Assembly (NCBI GenBank): GCA_021772595.1
Contig: JAJFLS010000240.1
Coordinates: forward strand, 1-7,259
Source of the DNA: Opitutales bacterium
Lineage (GTDB): Bacteria; Verrucomicrobiota; Verrucomicrobiia; Opitutales; Opitutaceae
Direction of reading: 5' to 3'
DNA: 7,259 nt
Shown here: one piece after another, positions 1 through 6,976 of the stretch
Layout: every line of letters begins with the position of its first letter
Numbering within the stretch: position 1 is the first letter of the stretch
The notes under the pieces: model-generated
Databases searched by the model: none
Seen by the model: only the letters and a program-made list of their open reading frames with translations
What the model was told of the DNA's origin: nothing
Translations under genes and position numbers: made by a program

Positions 1-3000
1 AGTTTTTCTCTCTCATGAAGCCGAACATTGACGGCTGGTAATCGCCAACGAGATCGACGTTAGCGCCATTTTTCGGGACGGGGATTCCGAGGCACCAGAG
101 AACACCGTTCACCACCATGCGGCGCGTGCCTTCAGTGGCGAGGTCGTTGGACGAGCCCATCGTGGTGGCAAATACTTTGCCCTTCTCGCCTCCAGGAAGC
201 TGGTAGCTTTTCGTCCAGGCGACCGGCATCATGGGATCGTTTTTGTTGAACCCAGGTTCCTTGCCGTAACCGGGGACCTTATCGTAGGGTCCAGGACCGA
301 TCGGCGGGTGCTTCATTCCCATGCCTGCGACGACCTGGCCAAATACGATCGGCTGGCTGTCGCCGACGAGCGGGAGGTTGACGCCGTAGACATCAGTCGG
401 GCCCCAGATGTCGCCTTCGCCGATGCCGTTACCAATTTCGTGATTTCCGGCGAGAATGCCTCGGGTGCTTTCGTACTTGTGCCAGCCGTGATGCGCGACC
501 CAAGTCGAGCCGAGCACGAGCTCGCCGAATCCTTTGGTCCACGCCTTTTTATCGCCCTTGTAGTCGAAACTCCAATGCGCCCATTTCGAATCTTTGTCGT
601 CGATCTTAAACCCGTGGGTTGACGTCCGCATTCCGATGACGGGACGACCTGACTTCAGGTAGTTGTTCAACTCCTTCATCTGGGCATCAGGCAGATTGCG
701 AAAACGCGTTGCGATAACCATTAGATCCGCGGTGCGCAGCGCTTCCATTCCGGGAATATTGTTCTGGTAGTTCGGATCGATGAGGCCCGGCGTATCCGGA
801 TTTTGAGGATAAACGACTGTGCAATCGAAACCGTGACGCTGCGAGAGGATCTTGCCGAGCTGCGACATGGCCTCTTCCGAGCGATACTCTTCGTCGCCGC
901 TGATGAGCACGACTTTCTTGCCTTTGCCGGCACCGGACTTGCCTGCATAGTTTTGCCACTGCTTGACGCTCGCGCTCGACGCCGACACATGCTTGGGAAA
1001 CGGGTGCTCTTTAAGGATTTCGTCCACCATATAGAAGTTCTGCCGATCCTTAGTTTCTTCGCGGATGCGGGCGACCTTTTTCGGGTCGACTCCCTGTGAA
1101 AGCGCTTTGGGGTCGCCAAACTTGTAGCGGACATAAGTCAGCACTGAGGCGATTTCCTCGTCGTTCAGCATTCCCGCGAAACCAGTCATTGGCGGAACGC
1201 CCGTGCTCGGGTCGTATTTCTTGCCATCGACTTCGATGGGACCCCAAAGTCCTTTGAGCACGATCTTGATGAGGCGTTCGTCATCGCCAGTCACCCACTC
1301 GTTTTTGTTGAGCGGCGGATAAATATTTGGAACGGTTCCTTTGCCATCTTCGGCATGACAAGTCGCGCAATAAGCGTCTCGATGGTAAACTTCTTCGCCC
1401 ACCTTGTAGGCTGCAAGGTCCGCCTTCGAGAGATTCGTCTGCGCTGGTTGCTCGATTTTCACTGACTTATCGTAGAACTCTAGATTGCCCGCCAAGTAGG
1501 ACTTCGCAGCGGAATTGCCCGCGAGCTGGAGTTTGTCCGCTTTATTGAGCGAGCGAATGTCATCGTCCAAGGTGACCATAACCGCATCGTACGCGCGCCC
1601 CATCCACTTGGTGATCGGCTGCTTAAGACCGGCGACGGCGATCTCGGCGCCGTTCGCATCGTCCTGCCAAGAAGCGGCGACGATGGCTTCCAAACGAACA
1701 CGCGGATGCGGGTCGCCTGCCGCCTTGAGGAAGAGCTCGTGGCTATTGGAAATCTGGTCGTGAGTGTAGCGCAGGACGCGGACGGCGCCGGAGCGAACTT
1801 CGTATTCGTCCGAATTGAGGCACAATTCGAGGATGCCCGAATCGACTTGATTCTGCCCCCAGGTCGCCCACAGGGCTTCGAGAATATGACGTCCGTACTT
1901 CGGGTCGTTCTTGTCCAAGCCTTTCACCCATTTCTTGACCGCAGGGATTACCTTGTTCGCCGGGTGGCCGCGCAATTCGCTGCGTGTACGGTAACGTGTG
2001 CGGTATTCGTGCTCCTTCAGGTTTTCGAGCAATTCCTTGATCGACGCGCCTGCGACCTTGACCGGCTCGACCAGAGGACGCGACGGATAAGTGACGCGGT
2101 AAATGCGGCCGTGGTCGTTGTCGCGATTCGGATCGCGAGCGCTGTGCTGCATGTGACCGATCAGCGGATTGTGCCAATCGACGATGTAGAGCGAGCCATC
2201 CGGCGCGAATTCCATTTCGACTGGACGGAAGTTCGAGTCGGTTGAGAACAAGAGATCTTGCTTCAACTCTCCTGTGTAACCTGCTCCATCTTCGACCATG
2301 CTATGTTGCTTGGTGCCGAGAAATCCGATGGTGTTGTTGATGATGAAGTCACCTTGCGTATCTTCCGGAAAGTGCCGCGAAGAGATGAACTCCGTTCCCG
2401 AAGTTGGGCGGACGCGATGGGTCGTAAACTGAGCAAGCTTTTCGATTTCGTATCCGTGAGGCACTTTCGCGGAAAGCGGAAGCGACCACCAGTTAGCTCC
2501 GCCGGACGCGTCGGATAGGAAAGTCTGTCCGTACTCGTCGAATGTGACTCCCCAAGGATTGGATACGTCGGTCTGCATGAAACGCTCCAGGCGCCAGTTC
2601 TTCGGATCGAAGCGCCATAGGCCGCCGTCGGTCATGTATTCCGGGCCGTAGGGAGTTTCCACTGACGAGTGAAGAAAGCGTCCTTCATTCATATAGAAGG
2701 CACCCGAGGCATCGGCGCAAAACGCGGAGATCGAATGGTGCGTGTCGTGCGAATCGAAACCGTGCACGAGGATTTCGGTGCGGTCGGCCCGATCGTCGCC
2801 ATCGGCGTCGACGAGGAGAACGAGGTTCGGCTGCTGGGCAAGGTAAACGCCTTCCGGGGCCAGTTCAAAACCGATCGGCATATGCAGTCCGTCAGCGAAT
2901 ACGGATTGCTTATCCGCACGGCCGTCGCCGTTTGTATCTTCGAAGATGAGCAGTTTGTCATTCGGGCGTTCGTCGCCGGGACGGTAGTGCGGATAGGATG

Positions 3001-4213
3001 GAATGACCGCTACCCACAGGCGACCCTTGTTGTCGAAAGTGGCTTGCACCGGATTCTGCAACATCGGGAACTCGGATTCCGAAGCGAAGAGATCGATCTT
3101 GTAACCTTCAGGCAGCACGAACTTTTCGAGGGCCTTGTCGACATCGAGAAATTGGATGGGCTGGTTGAAGTTGCTATCGATTTGGGACAAAGCGCGAGTA
3201 GAGCCGTCATCCACCGTAGTGTCCGGAGACGCTCCTTGGGCGACGGAGTGAACCTTTCCATCGCGCAATTCCGTCATTTGCCGGATCTTCTCGATTTCCT
3301 CCGGGTAGTTCTCATTTCCATACGGCTTGTAGCGACGGCCGTAGACATGAACGCCGTTAAGAATGCGATAGTCGTTTAGCCAGAACCAGTTTTTGTCCTT
3401 AACAACTTCATACATCGTTTCGTGCGTGACCATTTCCTGCGCCTTGACTTCACCGTAAAGCGACTTGATCAGAATGGGTGAAAGTTTCTCGTAACCACCG
3501 TCGGTCAGCGCGAATCCGTTGATCGTCTGGGGAGCCTTTTCTTTGGCGTAGAGTTCTTGGGTCGGCTTGAAGAGATCGACGAAGCCGACGCCTCGAGCTT
3601 CGGCGACTCGCTTCATCGCGTCCGTGTAGGCGGCCAGATTGACGTTCTCCTTTTTGCCATCAGGGAGATCTTGCTGCTTCGATAGGTCTTCGAAAGCGAT
3701 GGGCGAGACGAGCACCAAGCGCGGTGCGGATTGACCGTTGTATTTCTGCTTGAGCGTATGCGTAATGAATGCGTCGAGCTCGTTGTAGAAATTGTCGACG
3801 CGCTCAAGACCGCCAAAGGACTCGTTGTAGCCGAAGCATGCCAGGATCGTGTCGGCCTTCAGTTCGGTCAGCCACTCGTCCGGCATCGGGAAATGGCCAA
3901 TGCCGAGATGCGTTTCGCGATCGGGATGGAATTTCTCGGCGCCGGGGAATGCCCATTGGGTCTCGCGCGACGAGTGCGGCCGGAAACCCGCGGTGTCGCC
4001 AGGTTTGCTCATGTTGCGGATCACCAGTTCCTGGCCTGGAAACTGACGGTGCAAGTCCGTCTCGAAGTGCGGGAAATAGAGCATTCGCTCCCCTAGCCCA
4101 CTTCCGACGATAACGATGCGCTCGCCCTTTTCGGCGGTCAACGGTAGAGATGTCGCGAACGTGCTCCAGCAGAACAGGCCAGCGATTGCGGATAATAGTA
4201 TTCTAGCCAACAT
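1..4213 (-). CDS. PVC-type multidomain heme protein: SGNH-like, beta-propeller dehydrogenase-like, HEAT, cytochrome c, ThuA (3' end cut by window)
   Basis: I translated this frame from ATG 4213 to the left edge and found 1,404 codons without a stop; an in-frame TAG at 4252-4250 and no intervening ATG fix the start. Residues 1-24 look like a Sec signal peptide (hydrophobic stretch ILLSAIAGLFCW), so the protein is probably periplasmic. Domains: SGNH/GDSL-like fold about 30-250 (GSGLGER 37-43, GYNES 128-132); beta-propeller of the PVC 'membrane-bound dehydrogenase' type about 364-712, beginning near LPEGY 367-371, with calcium-loop-like motifs DTNGDGRAD 426-434 and DADGDDRAD 469-477; HEAT-like helices about 720-890; class I cytochrome c about 930-1030, with CATCH 949-953 and likely axial Met1009 in GVPPMTGF; ThuA domain from about 1098 to the edge (GDEEYRSEE, GMRTSTHGF). 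The substrate is unknown; sugar oxidation with electron transfer through the heme is inference from family context. Related proteins end soon after the last motif seen, so little is missing. There is no Shine-Dalgarno sequence. Confidence 0.93.
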   Translation of the reverse strand, partial: MLARILLSAIAGLFCWSTFATSLPLTAEKGERIVIVGSGLGERMLYFPHFETDLHRQFPGQELVIRNMSKPGDTAGFRPHSSRETQWAFPGAEKFHPDRETHLGIGHFPMPDEWLTELKADTILACFGYNESFGGLERVDNFYNELDAFITHTLKQKYNGQSAPRLVLVSPIAFEDLSKQQDLPDGKKENVNLAAYTDAMKRVAEARGVGFVDLFKPTQELYAKEKAPQTINGFALTDGGYEKLSPILIKSLYGEVKAQEMVTHETMYEVVKDKNWFWLNDYRILNGVHVYGRRYKPYGNENYPEEIEKIRQMTELRDGKVHSVAQGASPDTTVDDGSTRALSQIDSNFNQPIQFLDVDKALEKFVLPEGYKIDLFASESEFPMLQNPVQATFDNKGRLWVAVIPSYPHYRPGDERPNDKLLIFEDTNGDGRADKQSVFADGLHMPIGFELAPEGVYLAQQPNLVLLVDADGDDRADRTEILVHGFDSHDTHHSISAFCADASGAFYMNEGRFLHSSVETPYGPEYMTDGGLWRFDPKNWRLERFMQTDVSNPWGVTFDEYGQTFLSDASGGANWWSLPLSAKVPHGYEIEKLAQFTTHRVRPTSGTEFISSRHFPEDTQGDFIINNTIGFLGTKQHSMVEDGAGYTGELKQDLLFSTDSNFRPVEMEFAPDGSLYIVDWHNPLIGHMQHSARDPNRDNDHGRIYRVTYPSRPLVEPVKVAGASIKELLENLKEHEYRTRYRTRSELRGHPANKVIPAVKKWVKGLDKNDPKYGRHILEALWATWGQNQVDSGILELCLNSDEYEVRSGAVRVLRYTHDQISNSHELFLKAAGDPHPRVRLEAIVAASWQDDANGAEIAVAGLKQPITKWMGRAYDAVMVTLDDDIRSLNKADKLQLAGNSAAKSYLAGNLEFYDKSVKIEQPAQTNLSKADLAAYKVGEEVYHRDAYCATCHAEDGKGTVPNIYPPLNKNEWVTGDDERLIKIVLKGLWGPIEVDGKKYDPSTGVPPMTGFAGMLNDEEIASVLTYVRYKFGDPKALSQGVDPKKVARIREETKDRQNFYMVDEILKEHPFPKHVSASSASVKQWQNYAGKSGAGKGKKVVLISGDEEYRSEEAMSQLGKILSQRHGFDCTVVYPQNPDTPGLIDPNYQNNIPGMEALRTADLMVIATRFRNLPDAQMKELNNYLKSGRPVIGMRTSTHGFKIDDKDSKWAHWSFDYKGDKKAWTKGFGELVLGSTWVAHHGWHKYESTRGILAGNHEIGNGIGEGDIWGPTDVYGVNLPLVGDSQPIVFGQVVAGMGMKHPPIGPGPYDKVPGYGKEPGFNKNDPMMPVAWTKSYQLPGGEKGKVFATTMGSSNDLATEGTRRMVVNGVLWCLGIPVPKNGANVDLVGDYQPSMFGFMREKN

Positions 4214-4239
4214 AAAGTATTTTGAGTTTAGATCGATTG

Positions 4240-4266
4240 ACGCCTGGAACTAGGCGTTGAGGCGTT
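4240..4266 (-). repeat. Clustered AGGCGT elements, one inverted and two in tandem
   Basis: On the plus strand AGGCGTT occurs at 4252-4258 and again at 4260-4266, an 8-bp period. The inverted copy ACGCCT lies at 4240-4245, pairing with the first copy across a 6-nt loop. The cluster sits 27 to 53 nt upstream of the ATG of the fusion protein gene. It could be a regulator-binding site or a 5'-UTR hairpin; the sequence alone does not decide between these. Confidence 0.45.
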
Positions 4267-4330
4267 CATAACGAAAGATGCAGTTCCTTTTCTCGAGAGG
4301 AGAATTTCTCATAAATTTGCGCGACTTAAT

Positions 4331-4344
4331 CAATTCCCGAATTG
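4331..4344. promoter_or_regulatory. Perfect palindrome CAATTC-CC-GAATTG, candidate operator
   Basis: Two perfectly complementary 6-bp arms are separated by 2 nt, next to the weak candidate -10 at 4351-4356. On the minus strand the palindrome falls just downstream of that -10, where a dimeric repressor would block transcription. Its role is inference. Confidence 0.3.
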
Positions 4345-4418
4345 CGCCGGATTCTAGACGCCAAAAGACAATCATTCGCAATAAAACCAGAAGTCTTCCC
4401 CCATTTTCATTCTCGGTC

Positions 4419-5240
4419 CTAAGCGTGATGGCTGTCGCGGTACACCTGCGGCGTGACCTGCATCAGCCGGGCGAATTCCTTCGTCATGTAGCTTTGATCG
4501 CAAAAACCACAGTCAAGCGCGATGCGAGCGATGGTGTGATTGCTTTGGATCAGCTCCCGACAAGCCGCGTTTATCCGTACTTTCTTCAAGTAGGCGATCG
4601 GGCTGATGTTAAAGCGGCGTTTGAATTGGCGCTCGAAGGTTCGCACAGAGAGGTTGGCGCGTTCGGCCATATCTGCGACGTTTACTTTTCCGGAGTAGTT
4701 TTCCTCCACGAAATCGATGACCTTGAACAATTCCGGATAGGGGCCGAGGGCGCTGCTGGCAGCCTTGAACTCGCGAGTGATTCCTTCCAAGCCGATGATC
4801 GATCCGTTCCTGTCGTAGATCGGAATCTTGGTCGTGGTGTACCAAAAAACGGAAAGGTCATTATGCGTCACTAGTTCGACCTTGTTCACGATCTCCTCCC
4901 CGTTCTGCAGCACTTGCTGGTCGTCCTTCAAATACGATTCCGCGAGATAACTGGGAACCAGCTCGAAATCGGTTTTGCCCAGAATTTCGGCTTCGTTAGT
5001 ACAGCCGAGAAGAAGCACCAGCGACTCGTTGGCGGACACGAATCGCCCTTCGCGATCCTTCACAAAATAGCAGACATCGTTCAGATGCTGAAACACCCCC
5101 AGCCCTTTTCGGACAGAATCGACCTCCTTAAAAAAGGATTCCGAGAGGGTTTCGTTGAGCGACTGAGTCATGGGTCTGAAATCGTTTCTCCATCGACCTG
5201 GCGGTTGGTCGTTCCGAGAAGGCGAACACTTCAATTTCAT
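4419..5240 (-). CDS. AraC-family transcriptional regulator with N-terminal PAS domain
   Basis: This is a cytoplasmic DNA-binding regulator of 273 residues. A PAS domain at about 45-160 shows the pattern CYFVKDREGRFVSANE, then LGKTDFELVP and a C-terminal WYTTTKIPIYD...GLEGITREF strand pair, as in PAS_4-like sensors. The AraC domain covers about 165-270 with two helix-turn-helices: NVADMAERANLSVRTFERQF (187-206) and TIARIALDCGFCDQSYMTKE (236-255), followed by the usual TPQVYR. No cofactor-binding residue can be assigned, so the PAS signal is unknown. ATG 5240 is the furthest upstream start because an in-frame TAA lies a few codons before it. ATG 5171 (Met24) is a good alternative, since residues 2-23 are basic, Pro-containing and domain-free. 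Neither start has a Shine-Dalgarno sequence. The fusion protein gene lies 205 nt downstream on the same strand and is a natural candidate target, but that is inference. Confidence 0.93.
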   Translation of the reverse strand: MKLKCSPSRNDQPPGRWRNDFRPMTQSLNETLSESFFKEVDSVRKGLGVFQHLNDVCYFVKDREGRFVSANESLVLLLGCTNEAEILGKTDFELVPSYLAESYLKDDQQVLQNGEEIVNKVELVTHNDLSVFWYTTTKIPIYDRNGSIIGLEGITREFKAASSALGPYPELFKVIDFVEENYSGKVNVADMAERANLSVRTFERQFKRRFNISPIAYLKKVRINAACRELIQSNHTIARIALDCGFCDQSYMTKEFARLMQVTPQVYRDSHHA

Positions 5241-5264
5241 GTCGGGGGTTTAATGGAGAGCGAG

Positions 5265-5274
5265 CACTATAGTG
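5265..5274. promoter_or_regulatory. Palindrome CACTATAGTG with further CACTAT half-sites upstream
   Basis: This is a perfect 10-bp palindrome 25 nt upstream of ATG 5240. The same CACTAT hexamer recurs singly at 5300-5305 (minus orientation) and 5355-5360 (plus orientation). A repeated half-site in a regulator's own upstream region suggests autoregulation or a second regulator, but hexamers can recur by chance in AT-rich DNA. Confidence 0.3.
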
Positions 5275-5325
5275 AAGGCCAGTCCTCATGGATAGGATGA
5301 TAGTGGGTTATCCGTTGTACATTAT

Positions 5326-5348
5326 CGACATTGTCGCGATTAGACAAT
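5326..5348. promoter_or_regulatory. Overlapping inverted repeats CGACATTGTCG and ATTGTC-N7-GACAAT
   Basis: Two perfect inverted repeats share the TTGTC segment: CGACA-T-TGTCG at 5326-5336, and ATTGTC at 5330-5335 with GACAAT at 5343-5348. Three GACA/TGTC half-sites thus sit in 23 bp, a layout seen in operators for dimeric regulators. The binding protein is unknown. Confidence 0.35.
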
Positions 5349-5465
5349 TCTTAACACTATAAAGAAGCGAAATCTGGCGGTATACTTACATATTGTAGAC
5401 CAAAGGCTTGACCAAACTTTCCTGTAGAGGTGACGGTTTGCCGCATGCGCGATCGACGATCCTGC

Positions 5466-6923
5466 CTATAGCGCCAGACCCGGGAAGAACGCGTCCAGGT
5501 CCAGATCGTCATCCATCTCGACTTGGAGCGCTTTCAGTTTCGAATATAGCGTCCGAATTCGCTTCCACTGCTGGGGGTTGCCTGCGAGATCGTACAATTC
5601 TTTCGGATCTTCCGCCAAGTTGTAGAGCCGAACGCGAGCCGCTTGCGGGTAGACGATCAGTTTGAAGTCGCCCACTCGGACCATGCGCTGTTTGTCCTTC
5701 AGATAGCATCCGTACACGGAATCGTAGGCGCTCTTCTTCGACCTGTCTTTTACCAGCGGCAGGAGGCTGTTGAACTCCACGTAGTTCGGTTTCGCGACAT
5801 CGGCCAGATCCAGCGTCGTCGCCATGATGTCCTGAAGATAGACGAACGCGTCGCGGCTCTCCCCTTTCGGAATGTCGGGACCGATCACCATCAACGGCGG
5901 CTTCACGCTGTGCTCGTACATGTTTTGCTTGCCGATCAGGCCGTGATTGCCACAGGCGAGCCCGTGATCCGCGGTGAAGAAAATGTAGGTGTTGTCCTTT
6001 TTGCCGCTCTTTTCCAGCGCGTCGAGAATCCGCCCGATCTGCTCGTCCATGTGCGAAATGATCGCGTAGTACTCCTGCCGGTTCACACGAACAGAATGTT
6101 CGGTTCGCGGAAAGGGGGCCAGCTTCTCGTCCCTTAATTTCGGGCCGCAGCCGATTTCATCGTTATACGGATATTCGGTCAGATAGCTGCTCGGGATTTC
6201 GATCGATTCGGCTGGATACAGGTCCACGAAGCGTTTGGGCGCTTGCCGCGGGTCGTGAGGCGCGTTGAAGGCCAGGTACATGAAGAATGGCTTGTTGTCT
6301 TGGGCCGCGTTTTCGAAAAACGCGTCCGCGTCGTCGGCCAGGACTTCGCTCCAGTGTTTGCCGCCTTTCCAAAATCCCTCGAATGACTGGTCGTAGGGAG
6401 ACCACACATCGAGCTCGCCCTCGATCGGACGATTGTAGCCCGCCTCCGTCTGGTTCGGCATTCCCGGTCGAGGATGCACGGCGTGGTTGTAGATCGCTGC
6501 GGGGTCGATCTTCACGTGCCACTTGCCGGTCATATAAGTCGTGTAGCCAGCCTTTTCCAGCAGTTGCGACCAGAACATCTTTTTCTCCGCAAACTCCGGG
6601 AGCGCTTTTTCTCCCGCATGGGCCCGCCATACGAAACGTCCGGTATTCAGCATGTTTCGCGAAGCGACGCAGACCGCTCCATTCCAAGCCCCCATGTTGT
6701 AGGCGTTGGTAAACGCCGTACCCGAATTCGCTAGACGATCCAGATTCGGCGTGTGGATCTCCTCGTTTCCCAGAGCCGCGATCGTCTCGTAGCTTTGATC
6801 ATCGGCGAAAATGAAGAGGATGTTCGGCTTCTCACCTTTTCCCAGGCAGGAAAACGAGACCGCGCAGAGCAAAGAAAACAGGGAAAAGAAGCGTGCGAGC
6901 GTGCGACGAGATTTGTGATGCAT
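5466..6923 (-). CDS. Secreted formylglycine-dependent sulfatase (Cys-type, motif CVASR)
   Basis: This 485-residue type I (S1, alkaline-phosphatase-fold) sulfatase hydrolyses sulfate esters. ATG 6923 is chosen because a signal peptide follows at once (basic HHKSRR, then hydrophobic FFSLFSLLCAVSF), implying periplasmic or extracellular action. A longer frame begins with TTG at 6965 but would put 14 polar residues before the signal. Numbered from ATG 6923: metal ligands Asp41-Asp42 in FADDQ, Cys85 of C-V-A-S-R (the formylglycine precursor) with Arg89, Lys134 and His136 in TGKWH, His223 in APHDPR, Asp319-His320 in TADHG, and Lys332 in GLIGKQNMYEHS. All expected catalytic positions are present, so the enzyme should be active if matured. 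Length is normal for the family. Ala replaces the usual Pro of CxPxR. The substrate cannot be read from the sequence. The AraC-family gene end lies 53 nt upstream on the same strand, which allows co-transcription. No Shine-Dalgarno sequence is visible. Confidence 0.95.
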   Translation of the reverse strand: MHHKSRRTLARFFSLFSLLCAVSFSCLGKGEKPNILFIFADDQSYETIAALGNEEIHTPNLDRLANSGTAFTNAYNMGAWNGAVCVASRNMLNTGRFVWRAHAGEKALPEFAEKKMFWSQLLEKAGYTTYMTGKWHVKIDPAAIYNHAVHPRPGMPNQTEAGYNRPIEGELDVWSPYDQSFEGFWKGGKHWSEVLADDADAFFENAAQDNKPFFMYLAFNAPHDPRQAPKRFVDLYPAESIEIPSSYLTEYPYNDEIGCGPKLRDEKLAPFPRTEHSVRVNRQEYYAIISHMDEQIGRILDALEKSGKKDNTYIFFTADHGLACGNHGLIGKQNMYEHSVKPPLMVIGPDIPKGESRDAFVYLQDIMATTLDLADVAKPNYVEFNSLLPLVKDRSKKSAYDSVYGCYLKDKQRMVRVGDFKLIVYPQAARVRLYNLAEDPKELYDLAGNPQQWKRIRTLYSKLKALQVEMDDDLDLDAFFPGLAL

Positions 6924-6976
6924 AAGCGAATATCGGATTGGGTACGGCTGGGTGCCGCCTTTCAAAATCCGGATAT
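6924..6976 (-). other. Short gap between AraC-family gene and sulfatase gene
   Basis: These 53 nt hold no terminator-like hairpin with a T-run and no clear -35/-10 pair, so the sulfatase may be read from a promoter upstream of the AraC-family gene. The only alternative start in the gap that extends the sulfatase frame and was considered is TTG at 6965-6963. Confidence 0.4.

Larger units (their letters stand above)
4214..4418 (-). promoter_or_regulatory. Upstream region of the multidomain heme protein gene, with several short inverted repeats
   Basis: This 205-nt gap separates the stop of the PAS-AraC gene from the ATG of the fusion protein. It is AT-richer than the coding DNA and holds no credible gene. 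Three perfect short palindromes are visible: CAATTC-CC-GAATTG at 4331-4344, GAGAA-T-TTCTC at 4300-4310 and ACGCCT-N6-AGGCGT at 4240-4257. A possible minus-strand promoter is TAGAAT at 4356-4351, with TTGCGA 19 nt upstream; this is weak because the spacing is long and TTGCGA is a poor -35. No GC-rich hairpin followed by a T-run is present after the AraC stop, so a factor-independent terminator cannot be called and read-through from the regulator is possible. Confidence 0.5.
5241..5465 (-). promoter_or_regulatory. Upstream region of the PAS-AraC gene, rich in palindromes
   Basis: This 225-nt non-coding gap lies between the sulfatase stop and the regulator start. It contains CACTATAGTG at 5265-5274, an inverted repeat ATTGTC-N7-GACAAT at 5330-5348, an overlapping CGACA-T-TGTCG at 5326-5336, CGCATGCG at 5442-5449 and GATCG-A-CGATC at 5451-5461. 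Minus-strand -10-like hexamers include TATAGT (5359-5354) and GATAAT (5327-5322), but neither has a strong -35 at ideal spacing. The palindromes just after the sulfatase stop have no T-run, so they are not called as a terminator. Confidence 0.5.

Noticed and set aside
1706..2245. Plus-strand open frame of 179 codons
   Set aside because: It is a mirror of the HEAT-repeat and propeller-end coding region on the minus strand.
2669..3379. Plus-strand open frame of 236 codons
   Set aside because: It is fully antisense to the propeller region of the fusion protein, which shows clear domain motifs in the minus frame; the plus product has no recognisable motif.
1..4213. Frameshift or several separate genes in the long left-hand region
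   Set aside because: Codon positions checked at the SGNH motif, calcium loops, LPEGY, CATCH, Met1009, the ThuA strand and the window edge all fall in one frame.
4389..4400. Possible terminator after the PAS-AraC gene (GAAG-T-CTTC near TTTTATT)
   Set aside because: The arms are only 4 bp with a 1-nt centre, which cannot form a stable hairpin.
4278..4874. Plus-strand open frame of 198 codons
   Set aside because: Most of it is antisense to the AraC helix-turn-helix and PAS regions; no recognisable domain and no ribosome-binding site.
5442..5461. Possible terminator after the sulfatase gene
   Set aside because: Two short palindromes (CGCATGCG and GATCGACGATC) are present, but neither is followed by a T-run on the minus strand.
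5643..6137. Plus-strand open frame of 164 codons
   Set aside because: It is antisense to the sulfatase C-terminal half, whose catalytic residues are intact on the minus strand.
6163..6687. Minus-strand open frame of 174 codons in another frame
   Set aside because: It overlaps the sulfatase frame on the same strand and has no motif; a frameshift is ruled out because the sulfatase frame is continuous from signal peptide to stop.
6963..6965. TTG as the sulfatase start
   Set aside because: It would put a polar 14-residue extension before a well-formed signal peptide that begins at ATG 6923.
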